From Gloeobacter morelensis MG652769 (lineage in GTDB: Bacteria > Cyanobacteriota > Cyanobacteriia > Gloeobacterales > Gloeobacteraceae), in NCBI RefSeq assembly GCF_021018745.1, contig NZ_CP063845.1:3534001-3598000 (forward strand): 64,000 bases of DNA, written 5' to 3'. A program made the translations under genes and the position numbers. Below, piece after piece: positions 52,900-61,997 of this stretch; position 1 is the stretch's first letter, and every line of letters begins with the position of its first letter. The notes below the pieces were generated by a model. The model worked only from the letters and a program-made list of their open reading frames with translations. It had not been told where the DNA came from and ran no database searches.

Positions 52900-53898
52900 T
52901 TAGGGTGTTTCCGGGCGATTGATCACGTTGGGTGGAGCGGGGGCGCGCTCGGCGGCGCATCTACGGGTACGCACAAAATCGCCCGCGTCCTCAAGTTGAA
53001 AGCTGGTGACGGTGCGGTCGCCGCCGCCGTACTCGTTGACCAGATTGCCGTCAATGATGGTTTGTACGTTCCTGGTGCCGACGCCCAGCCCTTTCTGGGG
53101 GCTGGTGACGATGGTGAGCGACTGGTCGGGGTAGAGGACGTTGGTGTTGTTTTCGGAAAGCCCCAACCCCATCTGACGACCCAACTGGAACATCGTCTGC
53201 TGGGTAATCTGCTCGGGGTGCCACCAACGAAAACCCTGCGCCACCCAGGCGCCGACATCGCGCTTGAAGGGCATGCGCACCACGACCCGGCCGCTGCGCT
53301 CGTCGATGAAGTAGCTGCTGTAGTCAGGATAATCCTCGAACGCTTCGACGACGACATCGGCCTGTTCGGGGGAAGGGACCACCACCAGCGGCTCCGGCAA
53401 TTTGCCCTCGGCGTAGCCCACCACCATCGCGTTCCACTTGATGAGGCCTTGTTCGAGACCTTTGAACAACACTTCAGGAATCGTTTCCTGGGTATCTTTG
53501 AGCGCGACGGGCAGAGCGACCCGCAGCGGAAAGCACCCCGGCACCCGGCCGCCGGAGCGGATCTGCAGCGCAAATTCCACCGGGCCGCGGGAGGCTGTGG
53601 CCACTACCGCCCGGCGGATCGCCTCCTCCAGGCTGCGGCGGGTCAGCTCGGCCGCTTCCCCGCCTGCGGTAGCGAGGGGACCGCCCAGGGTGAATTGGGG
53701 ATCGATCAGGTGTCCGTCGGACAGCAGCTGCGCTTTGACGGTGACGGTGCCGTCGGTCTTGAGCCGCGGCAGTTTCCACTGGGCCTGAACCGCTTCGCGG
53801 GCAAGCTGGCTGGGGGGCAACCCCGCAGCGGTGCCCACCGAGGCCAAATAGACCATCAAACCGCCGAACAGCAACAACGAACGCACGCAAGAGATCAT
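52900..53898 (-). CDS. Exported matrixin-like protein without zinc motif, TonB-like N-terminus
   Basis: A 332-residue protein with a signal peptide (to about residue 25). Residues 40-125 resemble a TonB/TolA C-terminal domain (LKTDGTVTVKAQLLSDGHLIDPQF then EEAIRRAV). The second half reads like a matrixin metalloprotease fold (ADVVVEAFED...SSYFIDERSGRVVVRMPF) but the helix that should carry HExxHxxGxxH reads FQLGRQMGLGLSENNTNVLYP. The Leu-Gly-Leu-Ser after it and the late Met-turn-like NVLYP are kept while all zinc His are gone. It is probably a binding protein, not a protease. Function is unknown. Confidence 0.72.
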   Translation of the reverse strand: MISCVRSLLLFGGLMVYLASVGTAAGLPPSQLAREAVQAQWKLPRLKTDGTVTVKAQLLSDGHLIDPQFTLGGPLATAGGEAAELTRRSLEEAIRRAVVATASRGPVEFALQIRSGGRVPGCFPLRVALPVALKDTQETIPEVLFKGLEQGLIKWNAMVVGYAEGKLPEPLVVVPSPEQADVVVEAFEDYPDYSSYFIDERSGRVVVRMPFKRDVGAWVAQGFRWWHPEQITQQTMFQLGRQMGLGLSENNTNVLYPDQSLTIVTSPQKGLGVGTRNVQTIIDGNLVNEYGGGDRTVTSFQLEDAGDFVRTRRCAAERAPAPPNVINRPETP

Positions 53899-54088
53899 CA
53901 CGGCTGCCACTTCCAACCAACGCGTGGGCCTGTCTACAGGTAGTACAATAACGCCAAATGTATGCAAGCTTCAGCAGACACCCGCTGTACAGGCTCCATC
54001 GGATGGGAGCCAGTTCCAGTCTACAAGTGCGCAGGCGCGGGCCTTGGAGGCCGTCAAGGGCCGGGACGCGGCCTGGCGAGTTCGCAAT

Positions 54089-55537
54089 TCAAAAATGGAC
54101 AAACACTTCGGGAACAAAGGTGCCGTGCAGGCTGTAGGGAACGTGGTGCTTGAGGCCGAGGCGGGTCAGGCAGCTGAGATCCCGGCCATCCAGAATCCAC
54201 AGATCGCTCCTGTCGCGCCGGGCATCGTAGACCATCGCCAATAGCCAGCCGTCGTCTTCGGCAGTACCGTCCGGGCGGGGCACGAAGATCGGTTCGCTGA
54301 CGAACCCGGACGGAGCAAAGCTGTGAAATAGCGCTTGGCCCGTTTCGACATCGAGTTTGGCGATGGCCTGCAAAGGGGCGTTGCGGCCCGCCGCGTGGAC
54401 AGCGGCGGCAAAGGCGAAGCGGTAGGGACGCCCGACGCGGTCGGGATGCACCTGGGGAAATTCGGCCGAGCGCCTGAGCAGGGGTCGGGCCTCGACCCGA
54501 CCGTTGGCCGGGTCGATCTGCGTGCGCCAGAGCCAGCCTTCGGGCAACCGGCTGAAGTCGGTCTGGCGAAAATCGCGGTCCTCCTGGGTGGTGATGTATT
54601 CTTCGTAGCGGATGCTGTCGACGACGATCCGGCCCTCCCGCTCGAAGGCGTTGACGTGGTGAAAGACAAAGAACGGGTCTGTGGCAATCGTCTGCACCGG
54701 CCCGCCGTTTCTTGGAATGAGCAGTATCCGCGTCGGTTCGCCGGGGGCGAGGCGCAGACATTCCCCGGCCGCCTTGAAACCCAGGACAAACGGCAGCGGA
54801 TCGAGGGCCATCGGGTTCTGAAAAAAGATCCAGTAGTTTTCGCTCAACGCAAAATCGTGCACGAAGGCAAAGCCCGGCACGGTGTGCTCGCTCTCGATGC
54901 GCACGCCGCCGTCGGGGGAGAGCCGGTAGATATACAGAAGCGTCTGCAGGCCGGTACGCACCCCAAAGGAGATCAAATCGCCGGTCGCAGGATCGAGGCG
55001 GGGGTGGGCGGCGAAGGGTTTGCCGCCGCAGAGCACCCCTGCGAGATCATCGAGGCCAAACGTTTCGAGGCTCGCCGGGTCAAGGCGGTGGGGAGGAGCG
55101 GCCTCCCAAAGCGCCAGAAGCCGGCCGCCGTGGTAGACGATACCGGTATTGGCGACGTTCTTGAAGCCGAAGTCGAAGGCGTTTGTCCAGAAGCCGCCGG
55201 GCCTGAGGGTGCCGAAGACGTTTTTGCTCAGAATCCGCCCGGCTGCCGATTCTTGGATAAAACCCTCGGTGCGCACGAAGCGGTTTTGAAAGTAAGCCCG
55301 GCCGCCCGCGAAGCGCACTGCCGAGATCATGCCGTCGCCGTCGAACGGGTGCTTGTAGGAGACCCCGCCGCGCTCGAAGCGGCCCGGGCCGTTGCGAAAG
55401 AGGGTGCCCGCAAGCCCGGCCGGGATCGTACCTTCGATATCGTCAATCCCATAGGCCTGCTCGGCTTCAAGGGTGCGGTACCCTCCGGCCCAATCGGCCG
55501 GCGCATACGAGTTTCGCGAATCCTGGGCGGCGGTCAT
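54089..55537 (-). CDS. Carotenoid cleavage oxygenase (apocarotenoid type)
   Basis: A 482-residue member of the RPE65/carotenoid cleavage dioxygenase family, a seven-bladed propeller with an Fe2+ held by four His. Four candidate His are visible: FAAHPRLDP, FVHDFALSENYW, FVFHHVNAFE and YSLHGTFVPE at the C-terminus. The N-terminal GTLFRNGPGRFERGG and HPFDGDGM are typical. It is most like cyanobacterial apocarotenal oxygenase, which makes retinal-type products, but cleavage site and substrate are inferred only. Start at ATG 55537. It lies 60 bp after truB on the same strand. Confidence 0.9.
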   Translation of the reverse strand: MTAAQDSRNSYAPADWAGGYRTLEAEQAYGIDDIEGTIPAGLAGTLFRNGPGRFERGGVSYKHPFDGDGMISAVRFAGGRAYFQNRFVRTEGFIQESAAGRILSKNVFGTLRPGGFWTNAFDFGFKNVANTGIVYHGGRLLALWEAAPPHRLDPASLETFGLDDLAGVLCGGKPFAAHPRLDPATGDLISFGVRTGLQTLLYIYRLSPDGGVRIESEHTVPGFAFVHDFALSENYWIFFQNPMALDPLPFVLGFKAAGECLRLAPGEPTRILLIPRNGGPVQTIATDPFFVFHHVNAFEREGRIVVDSIRYEEYITTQEDRDFRQTDFSRLPEGWLWRTQIDPANGRVEARPLLRRSAEFPQVHPDRVGRPYRFAFAAAVHAAGRNAPLQAIAKLDVETGQALFHSFAPSGFVSEPIFVPRPDGTAEDDGWLLAMVYDARRDRSDLWILDGRDLSCLTRLGLKHHVPYSLHGTFVPEVFVHF

Positions 55538-55600
55538 GGCGGCTCGCCTCCGGCAAACAGTTCGTTTCAAATGTTAACAAACTCTCGGCCGTTGGCGCGC

Positions 55601-56506
55601 TCAAAGCGGCGGCAGCACCACCAGCGGCTGCAGGAAACCCGCCTCGCAGGCCGCCACACCCAAAAAGCGCTCCGTCTCGGCCTCCCAGATCTGTGCGAAG
55701 GTACCCCCGCAATCGCCCGGTACCTTCTGGCCCATCAACCAGCGCGCCGCAAGCAGTGGATCAAGATGCACCGCGGCGAGGTGAGCCAGGGCGGCGCGCG
55801 GTCCGATGAGCGGCAGGGTGCCCGCCTGGACGTGCGCTTCGAGCGCCGCCAGCGGCAAGCTCGCTTCGAGCGCAAACGGCCCGCTGCGCGTGCGCAGCAG
55901 ATGGGCGAGGGTGGCGCCGGTGCCGAGGGCAGCCCCTAGATCGCGGGCGATCGAGCGGATGTAGGTGCCGGTGGAGCAGCTGATCTCGATTTGCAATTCG
56001 GGGTAGTGGCCTGGATACCAGCCCAGCACCGTGAGTGCCCGGATTTGGACGGTGCGCGGGGCAATTTCGGCGATGGCCACCCCCCGGCGGGCCAGGTCGT
56101 AGAGCCGTTCGCCCTCCTGGTGAATGGCGCTATAGCGCGGCGGTACCTGGGAGATTGTGCCGCGAAAAGCTTGCAGGTGAGCCTGTACGCGAGCGAGATC
56201 GAGATCGGCCGCACCGGCCTCAGCAAGGATATTGCCTTCGAGATCGTCGGTGTCGGTGCTCAGCCCAAAGCGCACCGTCGCCCGGTAGACCTTCCCTTCG
56301 CTCAAAAAGCGCAACAGTCGCGTCGTGCGACCCACCGCCACCGGCAATACCCCGGTGGCTGCCGGATCGAGGGTGCCGCCGTGGCCGATGCGCCGCTCCC
56401 CCAGTACCCGCCGCAATCGGGCGATGCAGTCGTGGGAGGTCAGCCCCGCGGGTTTGTCGAGATTGAGAAATCCTTCAAAACCTGAGCCTGAGGAGCGCTT
56501 TGCCAT
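55601..56506 (-). CDS. truB: tRNA pseudouridine-55 synthase TruB
   Basis: A 301-residue TruB, which isomerises U55 in the T-loop of tRNAs. It shows FLNLDKPAGLTSHDCIARLR, then GHGGTLDPAATGVLPVAVGRTTR with the catalytic Asp of GTLDP, and later YRATVRFGLSTDTDDLEG and STGTYIRSIARDLG. It continues into a PUA-like C-terminus. Start at ATG 56506, with the divergent psbO leader upstream. Confidence 0.95.
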   Translation of the reverse strand: MAKRSSGSGFEGFLNLDKPAGLTSHDCIARLRRVLGERRIGHGGTLDPAATGVLPVAVGRTTRLLRFLSEGKVYRATVRFGLSTDTDDLEGNILAEAGAADLDLARVQAHLQAFRGTISQVPPRYSAIHQEGERLYDLARRGVAIAEIAPRTVQIRALTVLGWYPGHYPELQIEISCSTGTYIRSIARDLGAALGTGATLAHLLRTRSGPFALEASLPLAALEAHVQAGTLPLIGPRAALAHLAAVHLDPLLAARWLMGQKVPGDCGGTFAQIWEAETERFLGVAACEAGFLQPLVVLPPL

Positions 56507-56564
56507 TCAACAAAAACCAACGGGCCACACTTCCCATTACAGCTCGATCCCGGCAACAATTTGG

Positions 56565-56593
56565 TTGCTCAACGGGGATCAGTGCTTTAGAAT
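56565..56593 (+). promoter_or_regulatory. Predicted psbO promoter
   Basis: TTGCTC (56565-56570) and TAGAAT (56588-56593, five of six matches to TATAAT) are separated by 17 bases, the sigma-70 spacing. Transcription would start near 56600, giving an 80-nt leader before the psbO ATG. Confidence 0.55.
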
Positions 56594-56601
56594 ATGAGAG
56601 C

Positions 56602-56621
56602 TATTGCAACCATTTGCAATA
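56602..56621 (+). promoter_or_regulatory. 8-bp inverted repeat in the psbO leader
   Basis: TATTGCAA (56602-56609) and TTGCAATA (56614-56621) are a perfect stem with a CCAT loop, right at the predicted transcription start of psbO. It could be a DNA operator or a 5'-end RNA stem-loop that stabilises the mRNA. Confidence 0.55.
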
Positions 56622-56681
56622 TTTGGCCATGTTTCATTGCCCTTTGCGCCCAGGACCGTACCTGCGGGAGGATTTTTCAAG

Positions 56682-57458
56682 ATGAGGCACTCAGCGCTTG
56701 TTTTGGGGTTGGTCGCGATCAGCGCAGTCTCGCTGACCGGTTGCGGCTCCGATCGTGCACCCGGCGCGTCGTCGACCGAGTTCGGCTACGCCATCGAGTG
56801 CAAAAAGCCCACCGGCGACCGCGCGCCGCTCGAGCTGCGGGCCGGTGAAGTCCGCCAGGCGTACGACCTGTGTTTGCAGCCTAAGAAAATTGCTTACGAA
56901 GGCCGCCCTGCCAAGATCATCTGGGGGCAGACCGCTCCTCTGGGACCGGTGATTGCCGAGTTGCACCAGAACGAGCAGGGCAAGCCCGTCATGGAGGTGA
57001 CCGGTGGGCGCAACACTTATCAGATGACGCTGCAGGTGGGCTCTGAGCGCATCGCCTTCAACTTCAGCGCGAGTGGCCTGGACGCCGTCTCGCCCACCCC
57101 CCGCAATGTCGTGGATACCTCAACCGACTTTACCGGCGAGCTGGTGGTACCGTCGCTGCGCGGCCTGGGTTACACCGATTCGCGCGGCCGAGGCACCGAC
57201 TACGGCTACGAAAACTCCCAGTCAACCTATGCCAACAGTGGCGCCGCCTACGACGAAGCAACCAAAGAGTCGCGGGCGCGCGAAACCGGCGAGGGTAAGA
57301 TGGTCCTCAGTATCGAGAGTGTCAACTCCCAGACCGGTGAAATCGCCGGCACCTTCAAGAGCAAGCAGTCTTCGGGTCTGGCGATCTTGCCCGGCGAGGT
57401 GGATGTCGAAGGCCGCTTCATCGGTACCTTCAAGCCTAAAAAAGAGAGCGCCAGCTAA
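56682..57458 (+). CDS. psbO: Photosystem II manganese-stabilising protein PsbO
   Basis: A 258-residue PsbO, the extrinsic subunit that stabilises the Mn4CaO5 cluster on the periplasmic/lumenal side of photosystem II. It is divergent, but the key blocks are clear: the Cys pair (ECKKP and DLCLQPKKIAYE), then NVVDTSTDFTGELVVPSLRG, then SRGRGTDYGYENSQ, and TGEIAGTFKSKQSSG near the end. The start is ATG 56682 with GGGAGG upstream. The signal peptide ends in a perfect lipobox L18-T19-G20-C21, so this PsbO is predicted to be lipid-anchored. It has its own promoter and terminator. Confidence 0.93.
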   Translation: MRHSALVLGLVAISAVSLTGCGSDRAPGASSTEFGYAIECKKPTGDRAPLELRAGEVRQAYDLCLQPKKIAYEGRPAKIIWGQTAPLGPVIAELHQNEQGKPVMEVTGGRNTYQMTLQVGSERIAFNFSASGLDAVSPTPRNVVDTSTDFTGELVVPSLRGLGYTDSRGRGTDYGYENSQSTYANSGAAYDEATKESRARETGEGKMVLSIESVNSQTGEIAGTFKSKQSSGLAILPGEVDVEGRFIGTFKPKKESAS

Positions 57459-57493
57459 GTTCCCGCTGCTTTGTACGGCGCATACTCTGGTAA

Positions 57494-57516
57494 AGGAGCC
57501 TCTGGGCTCCTTTTTT
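57494..57516 (+). terminator. Rho-independent terminator of psbO
   Basis: GGAGCC TCTG GGCTCC forms a 6-bp stem with a 4-base loop, followed by TTTTTT. It ends the psbO transcript 36 bp after the stop. Confidence 0.93.
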
Positions 57517-57581
57517 GCGCATTTTGGTGGGGGAGTCCCCTTTGACCTTATGATCGAAGGAGTACTTCTCGGAGGAAAGGC

Positions 57582-58571
57582 TTGCCCGCGGTACAGATGA
57601 CGGGTGTGGGCGGGGCTGTCCCTGCACAGGTCCTCACCAACCACCACCTCAGTGCACTGGTCACCACTTCAGACGAGTGGATTGCTTCGCGCACCGGCAT
57701 CCGCTCCCGGCGCATCCTTGCCCCCGGCCAGTCGCTTACCCAGCTTGCCGCCCGCGCCGCCGCTGCCGCCCTCGCCCAGGCGGGCCGCTCTCCGCTCGAT
57801 GTTGACTTGTTGATCCTGGCCACCTCCACCCCTGACGACCTGTTCGGAGGAGCTGCCCATCTACAGCACGAGATCGGGGCGGTGCGCGCCGTCGCCTTCG
57901 ATTTGACCGCCGCCTGTTCGGGTTTTGTCTTTGCCCTGGCTACAGCCAGCCAGTTCGTGCGTACAGGAACCTACCGCACGGTGCTGGTGGTGGGGGCCGA
58001 TGCGCTGTCGCGCTTTACCGACTGGACCGATCGCGCCACCTGCGTATTGTTTGGCGACGGGGCCGGGGCGGTGCTGTTGGAAGCGGGCGAAGCTGAGGGC
58101 ATTTTAGGTTTCGAGCTGCGCACCGATGGCGCCCGGGCGGGTCACCTCAACGTCTACTGCACGGTGGAGGCGGTGCCGCTGGCGGCAGAGATGGCAGCGA
58201 CGCGCGCCCGCTTTGCATCCATTACAATGAATGGCCGGGAGGTCTATCGTTTTGCTGTCGAAGCGGTGCCCGACTTGATCGAAAAGACCCTGGCCGCCTG
58301 TGGGGTGGGTCCAGAACAGGTCAAAGCTTATCTGCTGCACCAGGCCAATCAGCGCATCCTCGACTCTGTAGCCCACCGCCTGCGCGTCGCACCCGAACGG
58401 ATGGCAAGCAATCTGGCCGATTACGGCAACACTTCGAGCGCCTCAGTGCCGCTGATATTGCAGGAGTGGGTGCAGGATGGACGCATCGAGGCGGGAGACC
58501 GGGTGGTGTTGGCGGGATTCGGCGCCGGGTTGAGTTGGGGAGTGTTGCTGGCGCGCTGGGGACGGCTGTAG
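57582..58571 (+). CDS. fabH: 3-oxoacyl-ACP synthase III (FabH)
   Basis: A 329-residue KAS III that condenses acetyl-CoA with malonyl-ACP to start fatty-acid chains. The triad is visible: Cys in DLTAACSGFVFALA, His in LLHQANQRILDS and Asn in ADYGNTSSASVP. The start is likely TTG 57582 because GGAGGA lies five bases before it; ATG 57597 is an alternative. Length is normal. It follows the psbO terminator, so it has its own promoter. Confidence 0.94.
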   Translation: MPAVQMTGVGGAVPAQVLTNHHLSALVTTSDEWIASRTGIRSRRILAPGQSLTQLAARAAAAALAQAGRSPLDVDLLILATSTPDDLFGGAAHLQHEIGAVRAVAFDLTAACSGFVFALATASQFVRTGTYRTVLVVGADALSRFTDWTDRATCVLFGDGAGAVLLEAGEAEGILGFELRTDGARAGHLNVYCTVEAVPLAAEMAATRARFASITMNGREVYRFAVEAVPDLIEKTLAACGVGPEQVKAYLLHQANQRILDSVAHRLRVAPERMASNLADYGNTSSASVPLILQEWVQDGRIEAGDRVVLAGFGAGLSWGVLLARWGRL

Positions 58572-58653
58572 TGAGTTTCACGACACGGCAACGAGGCTGA
58601 AGGCCAATGGCCAGAAAATTTGGAACGCTGCTTGCACCGGGTGGGAGTTGCCC

Positions 58654-60981
58654 ATGAGCCATTCTCTGTTCGCTGGTTCATGGCGCGGCGGTTCTTTGAA
58701 GTGGCTGGCTTTCTATAGGCCGGTATTGGACGCGCCGGTCTGGTTTCTACTGGCTGTGCTGTCGCTTACTGCCGTTTTGGGAGTGCGCTTTTACAGCGAG
58801 CCGCGACTGTCGGTGGGAACCCGCGTCGATCGGGCGATCGTCGCTCCGCGCACCGTCGAGGTCACCGACCGCTCCGAGACCGAAAAAGCCCGCCGCGAGG
58901 CGAGCCGCGCCGCCGTGCAGGTGTACGACTACGATCCGCTGGTGGATGCCCAGGTGGGCGATCGCCTCGACGACCTGCTCACCGAGGGCGATCAGATCGT
59001 TGCGACTGCCGGCAAGCTGCCCTACCTCAATCCCGGCATCCTCACCAGCGAAGCCCAGCAGTACCTGCGCGCGATGCCCCAGGCGGGCTGGCGGCGCCTC
59101 AAGCAACTGGCCCTCTCCCCAGGCACACCTTTAGCTGAGACTTTGCCGACCCTCGAGCGTCAGATCCTTGCCAGTCTCAGTAATCGGCGCGAGGGCGGTG
59201 AAGTCGATAATTTAATCGTGGCGATTGAGCGCTCTCGTCTGGCCTACGGTCAGGCGCTCTCGCGCCTGCGCACCGCTCCTATCGTCTTTCAGGACCGGCT
59301 TTTGGGGCTGACTCCCGCTCAATGGCAGGACGTAGCTGACCAGGCCCGCCTGGTCACCCGTCGGCTTCTGGCGATTGGTATCGTTCCCAAACTCGATCCG
59401 GAGCTGCGCGAAAAGGGGATAACCGCCCAACTGCCCGCAAATTTTGATATTCTCCAGCGCCGGATCGCCACCGATCTGGTGCTTTCGGTGCTCACCCCCA
59501 ATCTGCGCGTCGACCCGCTCCAGACCCTGCGCGAGGCGGAGCAAAGCGTTCAGAACGTCGAGGATATCCGCATCAAGATCCAAAAGGGTCAGGTGCTGCT
59601 CGACAAAGGGGATATGGTCACCCCCCGCTGGTTTGCGATTCTCGATCAGCTCGATCTGACCCAGCGTGGGATCAACTGGCCGGAACTGGGCCTGCTCGCG
59701 GTGATCCAGATTGTCGCCTTCTCGACTTTTCTGGGCATCGACAAGCGGCTGGGCCGCGCCTGTCTGTGCAAGCGCGACTATCTGCTGACGCTGGTGGTCG
59801 CCCTGGGCACGGCGATTATCGGGGTGATCATCGGCAACAGTTGGGGCTGGGGAGGCTTTTTGCCCTTCATCGCCGCCGGATTGCTGCTGGGCAACTTTTA
59901 TGGCTCGCTGCGCGGCAGCGTTGCCCTGTTGGCCCTGGCGGTACCTTTCTGGTATGGCCTGGCTTTGCCGCCGACGATCTTCTGGCCGGTGCTGGCGGGC
60001 GGTCTGGTGGCGGCGGTGCAGGTGGGCCGCCTGCGCTCGCGCGAGGAGATGGCCTTTTTGGGGGTACTCGCCGCCGCTGTCCAGGGGGGGGTCTATGCCC
60101 TGCTCAATCTGGTTTTCCCGGCGGGCTACGACTGGCGCGAACTGCTCGTTCACACAGGCGAGATGTTCGGGGGCGGCCTGGTCTGCAGCATCGTGGCCCT
60201 CGGGGCGAGCCCCTATCTCGAGCGGCTGTTCGATGTCGTGACGCCAGTGCGCCTTTCAGAGCTGGCCAATCCCAACCAGCCTCTGCTGAAGCGCCTGGCC
60301 ACCGAGGCTCCCGGCACCTTCCAGCACACCCTGTTTGTCGCCAACCTGGCGGAGGCTGCCGCCCGCTGCCTGGGGGACAACGCCGATCTGGTGCGCACGG
60401 GTACCCTGTACCACGACATCGGCAAGATGGTCCGCCCCCGCTACTTTATCGAAAACCAGATGGGCCTTCCTAATCCCCACCTGCAACTGGACGATCCCTG
60501 GCGCTCGGCGGCCGTCATCCGCGATCACGTCACCGACGGCCTCAAACTGGCCCGCCGCCACGGTTTGCCCCAGGTGATCCAGAATTTTATTCCCGAGCAC
60601 CAGGGCACCATCCGCATCGCCTATTTCCACCACCAGGCCTGCGAAGAAGTGGGCGCCGAAAACGTTCGCGACGAAGACTTTACTTACCCCGGCCCGGCGC
60701 CTCAATCGCGTGAGACCGGGTTGGTGATGCTTGCCGATGCCTGTGAGGCGGCCCTGCGTTCGCTCAAAGACGTCACCGAGCCCGAGGCGGTGGCGATGGT
60801 GCAGCGCATCCTCGCGGCCCGCTGGCGCGAGGGCCAACTCAAAGACTCGGACCTCAAAGAAGAAGAGTTGCCCCAGATAGCCAAAAGCTTTGTCAAAGTT
60901 TGGAAAGAGCAGAACCACCAGCGCATCCGCTACCCCGCCGCCTGCACCGGCCAGACCGAGTTCCAGCCTGTCCGCCGCTGA
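58654..60981 (+). CDS. 7TM-HD family phosphohydrolase (PgpH-like)
   Basis: A 775-residue membrane protein. A first helix (about 28-46) is followed by a 280-residue extracellular 7TMR-HDED domain (SVGTRVDRAIVAPRTVEVTD ...) and seven hydrophobic helices (about 345-525). A cytoplasmic HD domain comes last, with FQHTLFVANLAEAAA, GTLYHDIGKMVRP and HVTDGLKLARRHGLP. PgpH-type proteins of this architecture break down cyclic di-AMP in Firmicutes, so a c-di-AMP phosphodiesterase is the best guess. ATG 58654 with GGGAG is preferred to TTG 58648. Confidence 0.88.
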   Translation: MSHSLFAGSWRGGSLKWLAFYRPVLDAPVWFLLAVLSLTAVLGVRFYSEPRLSVGTRVDRAIVAPRTVEVTDRSETEKARREASRAAVQVYDYDPLVDAQVGDRLDDLLTEGDQIVATAGKLPYLNPGILTSEAQQYLRAMPQAGWRRLKQLALSPGTPLAETLPTLERQILASLSNRREGGEVDNLIVAIERSRLAYGQALSRLRTAPIVFQDRLLGLTPAQWQDVADQARLVTRRLLAIGIVPKLDPELREKGITAQLPANFDILQRRIATDLVLSVLTPNLRVDPLQTLREAEQSVQNVEDIRIKIQKGQVLLDKGDMVTPRWFAILDQLDLTQRGINWPELGLLAVIQIVAFSTFLGIDKRLGRACLCKRDYLLTLVVALGTAIIGVIIGNSWGWGGFLPFIAAGLLLGNFYGSLRGSVALLALAVPFWYGLALPPTIFWPVLAGGLVAAVQVGRLRSREEMAFLGVLAAAVQGGVYALLNLVFPAGYDWRELLVHTGEMFGGGLVCSIVALGASPYLERLFDVVTPVRLSELANPNQPLLKRLATEAPGTFQHTLFVANLAEAAARCLGDNADLVRTGTLYHDIGKMVRPRYFIENQMGLPNPHLQLDDPWRSAAVIRDHVTDGLKLARRHGLPQVIQNFIPEHQGTIRIAYFHHQACEEVGAENVRDEDFTYPGPAPQSRETGLVMLADACEAALRSLKDVTEPEAVAMVQRILAARWREGQLKDSDLKEEELPQIAKSFVKVWKEQNHQRIRYPAACTGQTEFQPVRR

Positions 60982-61010
60982 TGGGGCTGTGATAGGCTGG
61001 TTTAGCGCAA

Positions 61011-61084
<74 letters not shown>

Positions 61085-61103
61085 TACTTCAGAATCCTCG
61101 GCA

Positions 61104-61117
61104 GCAGGCATGCCTGC
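61104..61117. repeat. 14-bp palindrome after tRNA-Pro
   Basis: GCAGGCATGCCTGC is its own reverse complement, 20 bases after the tRNA. Without a T-tract it is not a clear terminator on either strand. Confidence 0.5.
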
Positions 61118-61172
61118 GGCATCGAGCCGCCCACAATCCACGGCAACCAAAGTCGGCAAAATGCAGGGCGAC

Positions 61173-61997
61173 CTACTCCGCTCCGAGGGCCGCGGCCATG
61201 GCCCAGTTGCGCACTTGGGCGTACGTTCCTTTGAAGTAGTGGACCACCGGTTCCGCCCCTTCGATGGGCGGCGGCCCGAGCACGTCGAGCACCGTCTCCT
61301 GCGACGGCGGCGGCAAAATCGCCACCAGCGACGGGTCGAGATCGCCTGCAAGCTGCCAAAATCCCTGGGCTTTGAGGGGCGGCACCGGTGGCGCCGTCAA
61401 CTCGGTGGCGGCGGATTCGCTGGGCGCGGTAGTACCGCTGCCGCGCAGTTCGCGCAGGCGCTGGAGGATCTGGGTGCGGCTGCGGCCGCGCAGGGCGAAC
61501 AACACAAACGGGTCCTGGTCGAAGCGTTCGCCCATCAGGTAGTAGACGGCGGCGATGTGCTTGCAGGGATTGGCCGAGTCTGGGCAGGAGCACTGGCTGT
61601 GGATGTCCCATTTGTTGAAGGGAAACAAACTCAGCCCACTGGCGATAAAGGCTTCCTCGATATTCTGGGGCATCTCCCCCGCCAGCAGTTTGGCAGCAAA
61701 GATCGCGCGGCCTGCGAGGGTCTCGATCACTTCTTGCCACTGCTCGTCGCTGAAGCGATCGAGAAAGAGTGTCACGTCGTAGGGGGTGGGAGCGGTTCCC
61801 TGGACTTTGGCTTTGACCTTCGAGCCTTGAAATTCCATAGCAAGCACGTTGCCGCCGCGGGCGTAGTTGCGGCCGCGCGCGAGCCGCTGCGTCCAGCCGA
61901 ACGATTCGAGCACGTCGATCCACCGCTGTGCCCACCATTGGCTTGCGAACACCTTCGCTGCTGCCTCCTGGGAAGCTTTGGCCGGATCGCTGTTCAT
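61173..61997 (-). CDS. SWIM zinc-finger protein paired with SNF2 helicase
   Basis: A 274-residue protein with the SWIM motif CxCxnCxH in CSCPDSANPCKHIAAVYY (about residues 135-155). It follows a Trp-rich N-terminal domain (SQWWAQRWIDVLESFGWTQRLARGRNYARGG). SWIM domains bind DNA or proteins. The end of the SNF2 gene overlaps its start by four bases, and this SWIM/SNF2 pair is a common bacterial gene pair, so it probably works as an accessory subunit. The C-terminal third is Pro-rich and variable. Confidence 0.88.
   Translation of the reverse strand: MNSDPAKASQEAAAKVFASQWWAQRWIDVLESFGWTQRLARGRNYARGGNVLAMEFQGSKVKAKVQGTAPTPYDVTLFLDRFSDEQWQEVIETLAGRAIFAAKLLAGEMPQNIEEAFIASGLSLFPFNKWDIHSQCSCPDSANPCKHIAAVYYLMGERFDQDPFVLFALRGRSRTQILQRLRELRGSGTTAPSESAATELTAPPVPPLKAQGFWQLAGDLDPSLVAILPPPSQETVLDVLGPPPIEGAEPVVHYFKGTYAQVRNWAMAAALGAE

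Noticed and set aside
52900-53898. Active matrixin metalloprotease
   Set aside because: No HExxH or third His ligand is present.
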